Positions 59,893-64,000 of a stretch of 64,000 bases of DNA are shown piece by piece. The notes below the pieces were generated by a model. That model made no database searches. It was not told the origin of the DNA and worked only from the letters and a program-made list of their open reading frames with translations. The translations under genes were made by a program, and so were the position numbers. Within the stretch, counting starts at the first letter, position 1. Every line of letters begins with the position of its first letter. Source of the DNA: Prochlorococcus sp. AG-347-J14 (GTDB lineage Bacteria > Cyanobacteriota > Cyanobacteriia > PCC-6307 > Cyanobiaceae); the NCBI GenBank assembly GCA_003281505.1, contig QCBU01000002.1, forward strand, positions 1 through 64,000, given 5' to 3'.

Positions 59893-60743
59893 TTGCTTTT
59901 AGGAATTTTTCCCGCCAGTTTTTGTTTGGCTATTTGCCAAAGCCGTTGAAAGTCTTTAGGAGTTTGTTTTTTAATATTATCTCCTGCATGCTCTTCGATG
60001 ATTGAAAATCTGTCTAAAAATTTCATATTAGTTTTTTGAAGAGCTGATTCAGGATTGATCTTTAAAAAGTTTGAGAGATTAAGAAGGGTAAAGTAAATAT
60101 CCCCAAATTCATTTTTTATCTCTGAATCATTTTTACTTTTAATTGCTTCCTTTAATTCATTAATCTCTTCTTCTAACTTTTTAAAAATCTCATCAGTACT
60201 TTCCCACTTGAAGCCATGTTCTTTAACAACATTTGTGATTTTACCTGTTCCAACCGTTGGCGGTAAATTTTTAATTTTCAAATTTAAATTTCTACTAATT
60301 GAAGATTTCATATGAGGTGCTTCTTTTTCTAAATTTTTTATATTTATCCAAATCTGTTGTGATTTTTTTAATGATACTTTTTCTTTTTTGTTAAAAATAT
60401 ATGGATGTCTATTAATAATTTTCTTGTTTAGATTTTTTATAACATCATTTAGTGCAAATTCTTTTTCTTCGTAACCGATTTCAGCATGAAGCATGACTTG
60501 TAATAAAAGATCTCCTAACTCTTCACACATGGTATCTGCATTTTTTTCATAAATCGCATCTATAAATTCATTACTTTCTTCATACAAAAATGGGATCAAC
60601 GATATATGAGACTGTATTTTCTGCCATGGGCAGCCCCACGTTTTATCTTTTAATGCTTTGATATTAGATATTAAGTTTTTAAAACTATTTATAGTCTCGA
60701 AATCGGAATTCTTTTCCAATTTATATCTATTGTTTGAGGACAT
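59889..60743 (-). CDS. mazG: Nucleoside triphosphate pyrophosphohydrolase MazG
   Basis: Hydrolyses NTPs to NMP and pyrophosphate; in other bacteria it affects ppGpp-linked stress. Two MazG domains can be seen: CPWQKIQSHISLIPFLYEESNEFIDAI...EELGDLLLQVMLHAEIGYE near 37-95 with the E-E-x-x-D metal motif, and a second from about 165 (GFKWESTDEIFKKLEEEINELKEAI...NEFGDIYFTLLNL). I begin at ATG 60743 (MSSNNRYKLE), 284 residues; a TTG 11 codons upstream (60776) is possible. It heads a unit with speE. No phage genes accompany it, so this is the host copy. Confidence 0.92.
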   Translation of the reverse strand: MSSNNRYKLEKNSDFETINSFKNLISNIKALKDKTWGCPWQKIQSHISLIPFLYEESNEFIDAIYEKNADTMCEELGDLLLQVMLHAEIGYEEKEFALNDVIKNLNKKIINRHPYIFNKKEKVSLKKSQQIWINIKNLEKEAPHMKSSISRNLNLKIKNLPPTVGTGKITNVVKEHGFKWESTDEIFKKLEEEINELKEAIKSKNDSEIKNEFGDIYFTLLNLSNFLKINPESALQKTNMKFLDRFSIIEEHAGDNIKKQTPKDFQRLWQIAKQKLAGKIPKSK

Positions 60744-60841
60744 AGGATATATTTTATTAATTAAATTTTGCCTCAATCATGAAATATTTAAATACTTAGT
60801 ATAAATTTTTCAACTTCATCTATTAGAATGTTCTATTATAA

Positions 60842-60913
<72 letters not shown>

Positions 60914-60928
60914 TTTATTATTTTTCTA

Positions 60929-61270
60929 ATGACTGAGATCGTAAATCTTTCAATCAGTCAAAATGCTGCTTCAGAACTATCTAGGCAAGCTTCTTTTGGA
61001 GGTTCTCCAGGAGAAATGTCGATTGATTTGGTAGAGGATAAAAATTGTTCCGAAGGATGGATGCATATTAAATTAAGGCCAGGTACATGTAATGGATCCC
61101 CTATTTCAAGAACTGAAGGAGTAACTTTATATGCGGATGTAAAAAAGTTTAATTTACTGAAAGATTTAAAATTAGATTATTACGGTGATTTGAGCGGTGG
61201 TGGATTTCTTATTTCAACACCAAACAATGCAAAACGTTGTTCTTGTGGTTCTGGTTTCAAACTTTTGTAG
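60929..61270 (+). CDS. HesB/IscA-like (A-type) iron-sulfur carrier protein
   Basis: A 113-residue protein of the A-type carrier fold. The start is ATG at 60929 (MTEIVNLSISQNAASEL); the open frame runs back into the tRNA but that part cannot be coding. Family shape: SISQNAASELSRQ at the start, then LYYGDLSGGG-type strand (LDYYGDLSGGGFLISTPNN) and the C-terminal CSCGSGF with two of the three usual cysteines. The third cysteine is normally in a GxCxG loop near residue 35-40; here the loop reads RPGTCNGSP, so the cysteine is present in a changed context. A role in Fe-S cluster delivery is likely but not proved. Confidence 0.8.
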   Translation: MTEIVNLSISQNAASELSRQASFGGSPGEMSIDLVEDKNCSEGWMHIKLRPGTCNGSPISRTEGVTLYADVKKFNLLKDLKLDYYGDLSGGGFLISTPNNAKRCSCGSGFKLL

Positions 61271-61384
61271 AATGGATGTGTCTTTTTTTGCAAACTAATA
61301 TTATTTTCATTAATTGGCTGCTCTCAAGATAAAATAAACAAAAAGTTTATCGAAATAAAATTTACAAATGACAGAGATGAATGA
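61271..61384 (+). pseudogene. Possible lipoprotein remnant before valS (no start codon)
   Basis: After the stop of the carrier gene the same frame stays open for 37 codons and reads FCKLILFSLIGCSQDKINKK followed by FIEIKFTNDRDE and a stop, overlapping the valS start by 17 bases. The hydrophobic run ending LIGC, then Ser-Gln, is a good lipobox. No ATG, GTG or TTG lies at its head. It may be a decayed lipoprotein gene or chance in AT-rich DNA. Confidence 0.3.
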
Positions 61385-64000
61385 TCGATTATCTTTAGAG
61401 AATTATTCACCTTTTGAAGTAGAGAAAAAGTGGCAAGAAAAATGGGAAAGTCTAAAGGCTTTTAGTCCTAACCCTGAGGATAATGGTGAGCCTTTTTGTG
61501 TTGTCATTCCGCCACCAAATGTAACTGGATCTTTGCATATGGGGCATGCATTTAATACGGCTTTAATAGATGTTGTAGTACGTTTTCAAAGACTGTTAGG
61601 TAAGAATGTTTTGTGTTTGCCGGGAACTGATCATGCTTCAATAGCTGTTCAAACTATTCTCGAAAAACAATTAAAAAGTGAAGGCAAAAAAAGAGAGGAT
61701 ATTGGAAGAGATGAATTTCTTAAAAGAGCATGGAACTGGAAAGAACAAAGTGGTGGAAGAATAGTTTCTCAATTAAAAAGGATAGGATATTCAGTTGACT
61801 GGACTAGAGAAAGATTTACTCTTGATCAAAAATTAAATGAAGCAGTTATTGAGGCTTTTAATATTCTTTATAAAAAGAATTTAATTTATAGAGGCGAATA
61901 TTTGGTTAATTGGTGTCCTGAATCTCAATCTGCCGTAAGTGATCTTGAAGTTGAAATGCAAGAAGTAAATGGTCATTTATGGCATTTTAAATATCCTTTA
62001 ATTTCTGAAAGTGGTGAACAGTTAGATAAGTACTTAGAAGTTGCAACAACAAGACCAGAAACTCTTTTGGGTGATACTGCTGTGGCAGTTAATCCTGATG
62101 ATGATAGGTATAAAGAATTTATTGGTGTCAAAGTAAAAGTACCTTTCGTTGATAGAGAAATACCTATTATCGCTGATTCACATGTTGATAAAGATTTTGG
62201 TACGGGTTGTGTGAAGGTTACTCCAGCCCATGATCCAAATGATTTTGCAATAGGAAAAAGGCATAATTTAAAACAGATTAATGTAATGAACAAAGATGGA
62301 ACTTTAAATATCAATGCAGGTATTTTTCAAAATTTAGATCGCTATGAAGCTAGAAAGAAAATTATCAAAGAATTGGATAACTTAGGCCTTTTGACAAAGA
62401 TAGAGGATTATAAACATACTGTTCCTTTTTCTGATAGAGGTAAGGTGCCAATTGAACCTTTATTGTCAACACAGTGGTTTTTGAAAATGGATGATATATC
62501 ACAAGGATGTCTTCATGAAATTGATTCAAAAAAACCATCGTTTATTCCTGCACGCTGGGAGAAAGTTTATAAGGATTGGTTAGAGAATATTAATGATTGG
62601 TGCATCAGTCGGCAATTGTGGTGGGGGCACCAAATACCAGCATGGTATGTTCTAGATGACTCTCAAGACTCAATAGAACAAAATACTCCATATATCGTTG
62701 CAAGAAATGAGGAAGATGCCTTAATCGAAGCTAATAAAAAATTTGGATCAAATATTAAATTGGTTCGTGATAAAGATGTTTTGGATACATGGTTTTCAAG
62801 TGGTTTATGGCCTTTCTCAACTCTTGGTTGGCCAAATACAAATGATCCTGATTTTAAAAAATGGTATCCAAATAATGTTCTTGTTACTGGTTTTGATATT
62901 ATTTTCTTCTGGGTGGCCAGAATGACAATGATGGGGAATACTTTTACGAATAATATTCCTTTTAAGGATGTTTATATTCATGGTCTAGTTCGAGATGAAA
63001 ACAATAAAAAAATGAGTAAAAGTTCAGGTAATGGTATTGACCCAATACTATTAATTGATAAATATGGTTCTGATGCTCTGCGATTTGCTTTAATTCGAGA
63101 AGTTGCAGGAGCTGGACAAGATATCCGGCTTGATTTTGATAGAAAAAAAGATACCTCTTCAACTGTTGAAGCTTCAAGAAATTTTGCGAATAAATTATGG
63201 AATGCAACTAAATTTGTGTTAATTAATAAAACTTCTAACAATAATGATTCGCTTAATGAGAGTGATGAACCTTCTTTAGAGTTATGTGATAAGTGGATTT
63301 TATCGAAATTGAATCAGGTAAATATAAAAGTCGCTTGTTTATTGAAAGAATATAAATTGGGAGAATCTGCGAAACTTCTATATGAATTTACGTGGAATGA
63401 TTTTTGTGACTGGTATGTAGAATTTGCTAAACAAAGGTTTAATAATAAAGAAACTAATAATAGACAAATATCTGAAAAGGTTTTAATAAAAGTGCTCAAT
63501 GATATTTTGGTGATGATTCATCCTTTTATGCCGCACATTACTGAAGAACTTTGGCATGTACTGCAACTTAAATCAGATAAAGAATTATTATCTCTTCAAA
63601 AATGGCCAACCCAAGAAAATAAATTTGTTGATAATAAGCTTGATAATTCCTTTCAACAACTCTTTGAAATTATTAGATTGATTAGAAATTTGAGAGCTGA
63701 ATTAGGCTTCAAGCCATCAGAAAAAGTTCCTGTTTACTTGATTTCAGATAATGATGAATTGATTGATTTCCTAAAAATTTTAGTTGATGATATTCAAACC
63801 TTAACTAAATCTTCTGAAGTATTTATTTTTAAACCTAATGCTGTTGATAAAAAAGAGTTTGCTAAATCTTTTTCTGGGATAATTAGTGATTTAGAGGTTT
63901 ACTTACCTTTTCAGGATTTTGTAAATATAGATGCATTAAAGGAAAGGCTAAACAAGGATCTAAAAAAGGTGACTATTGAATTAGATAATTTAAATAAGAG
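61368..64000 (+). CDS. valS: Valyl-tRNA synthetase, partial (3' end cut by window)
   Basis: Class I synthetase; 877 codons are visible and the frame is open at the window end, so the last few dozen residues (the end of the C-terminal coiled coil) are missing. ATG at 61368 reads MTEMNDRLSLENYSPFEVEK. The HIGH motif is HMGH at 57-60 in PPPNVTGSLHMGHAF; KMSKS is exact at 548-552 (NNKKMSKSSGNGIDP). The editing CP1 domain contains LEVATTRPETLLGDTAVAVNPDD and GTGCVKVTPAHDPNDF, which checks against Thr. The anticodon domain follows after about residue 650. It is downstream of a tRNA-Val gene on the same strand. Confidence 0.97.
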   Translation, partial: MTEMNDRLSLENYSPFEVEKKWQEKWESLKAFSPNPEDNGEPFCVVIPPPNVTGSLHMGHAFNTALIDVVVRFQRLLGKNVLCLPGTDHASIAVQTILEKQLKSEGKKREDIGRDEFLKRAWNWKEQSGGRIVSQLKRIGYSVDWTRERFTLDQKLNEAVIEAFNILYKKNLIYRGEYLVNWCPESQSAVSDLEVEMQEVNGHLWHFKYPLISESGEQLDKYLEVATTRPETLLGDTAVAVNPDDDRYKEFIGVKVKVPFVDREIPIIADSHVDKDFGTGCVKVTPAHDPNDFAIGKRHNLKQINVMNKDGTLNINAGIFQNLDRYEARKKIIKELDNLGLLTKIEDYKHTVPFSDRGKVPIEPLLSTQWFLKMDDISQGCLHEIDSKKPSFIPARWEKVYKDWLENINDWCISRQLWWGHQIPAWYVLDDSQDSIEQNTPYIVARNEEDALIEANKKFGSNIKLVRDKDVLDTWFSSGLWPFSTLGWPNTNDPDFKKWYPNNVLVTGFDIIFFWVARMTMMGNTFTNNIPFKDVYIHGLVRDENNKKMSKSSGNGIDPILLIDKYGSDALRFALIREVAGAGQDIRLDFDRKKDTSSTVEASRNFANKLWNATKFVLINKTSNNNDSLNESDEPSLELCDKWILSKLNQVNIKVACLLKEYKLGESAKLLYEFTWNDFCDWYVEFAKQRFNNKETNNRQISEKVLIKVLNDILVMIHPFMPHITEELWHVLQLKSDKELLSLQKWPTQENKFVDNKLDNSFQQLFEIIRLIRNLRAELGFKPSEKVPVYLISDNDELIDFLKILVDDIQTLTKSSEVFIFKPNAVDKKEFAKSFSGIISDLEVYLPFQDFVNIDALKERLNKDLKKVTIELDNLNK

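Noticed and set aside
59889-60743. mazG as a sign of phage-derived DNA
   Set aside because: Cyanophages carry mazG, but this one has two domains, sits in an operon with speE and speB, and no other phage gene is near.
62962-63241. Two minus-strand frames inside valS
   Set aside because: valS is conserved through this stretch, including KMSKS; the frames are shadows.

Overview
This window is a piece of a small, very AT-rich picocyanobacterial chromosome. It is almost certainly a high-light type Prochlorococcus: base composition is strongly AT, intergenic gaps are tiny, and the order dnaN - PRC-barrel protein - purL - purF - gyrA/parC - TPR protein - queG - DUF502 - nusB - ftsY - rsbU-like - argH is the one that conventionally opens Prochlorococcus genomes. 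The strain cannot be named from the sequence. The window holds core genome only: I see no phage genes, transposases, integrases, CRISPR arrays or genomic island.

Left arm (1-20126). A minus-strand run contains a truncated tusA-like gene, the chaperone genes dnaJ and grpE, and msrB. The plus-strand dusA follows, then minus-strand genes for a glycine-rich RRM protein, argH, a PP2C phosphatase, ftsY (with a 24-bp tandem repeat), nusB and a DUF502 membrane protein. Plus-strand queG, a TPR protein and a second-type gyrase/topo IV A subunit follow. Minus-strand purF, purL, a PRC-barrel protein and dnaN lead up to the intergenic region.

Origin (20127-20463). The only long gene-free stretch lies between dnaN and thrC. 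It carries five near-consensus DnaA 9-mers, four TAG triplets beside a tandem pair of those boxes, and an almost pure A/T tract beyond them. That is the layout of a bacterial basal unwinding region with a DnaA-trio, and it is the most interesting element found. Spot counts of G and C on the two sides agree with a strand-asymmetry switch here.

Right arm (20464-64000). Order: thrC, a DUF1400 protein and an ABC1/UbiB kinase (minus); recN, uvrA and a sucrose-phosphate-synthase-like glycosyltransferase (plus); a small hypothetical protein, mraY and a DUF3134-like protein (minus); a small membrane protein and argG (plus); rpsF and aroE (minus); dnaK (plus); an FAD oxidoreductase (minus); purU (plus); a CLC channel and acnB (minus); a DAHP synthase (plus); a phytol/dolichol-kinase-like protein, a group 2 sigma factor, ppk and an MFS transporter (minus); cobA (plus). 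A long minus-strand run then goes mazG, speE, speB, gcvT, aspS, pyrG, queE, queC, pabB, pabC. The window closes with plus-strand tRNA-Val(UAC), an A-type Fe-S carrier-like gene and valS, which is cut by the window end.

The genes cover replication and repair (dnaN, gyrA/parC, recN, uvrA), protein folding and export (dnaK, dnaJ, grpE, ftsY), purine, pyrimidine, arginine, aromatic and polyamine synthesis, queuosine/7-deazaguanine tRNA modification (queC, queE, queG), and transcription control (sigma factor, nusB). Packing is extreme: several convergent genes overlap and one divergent pair shares only 20 bases. Several genes start with TTG or GTG.
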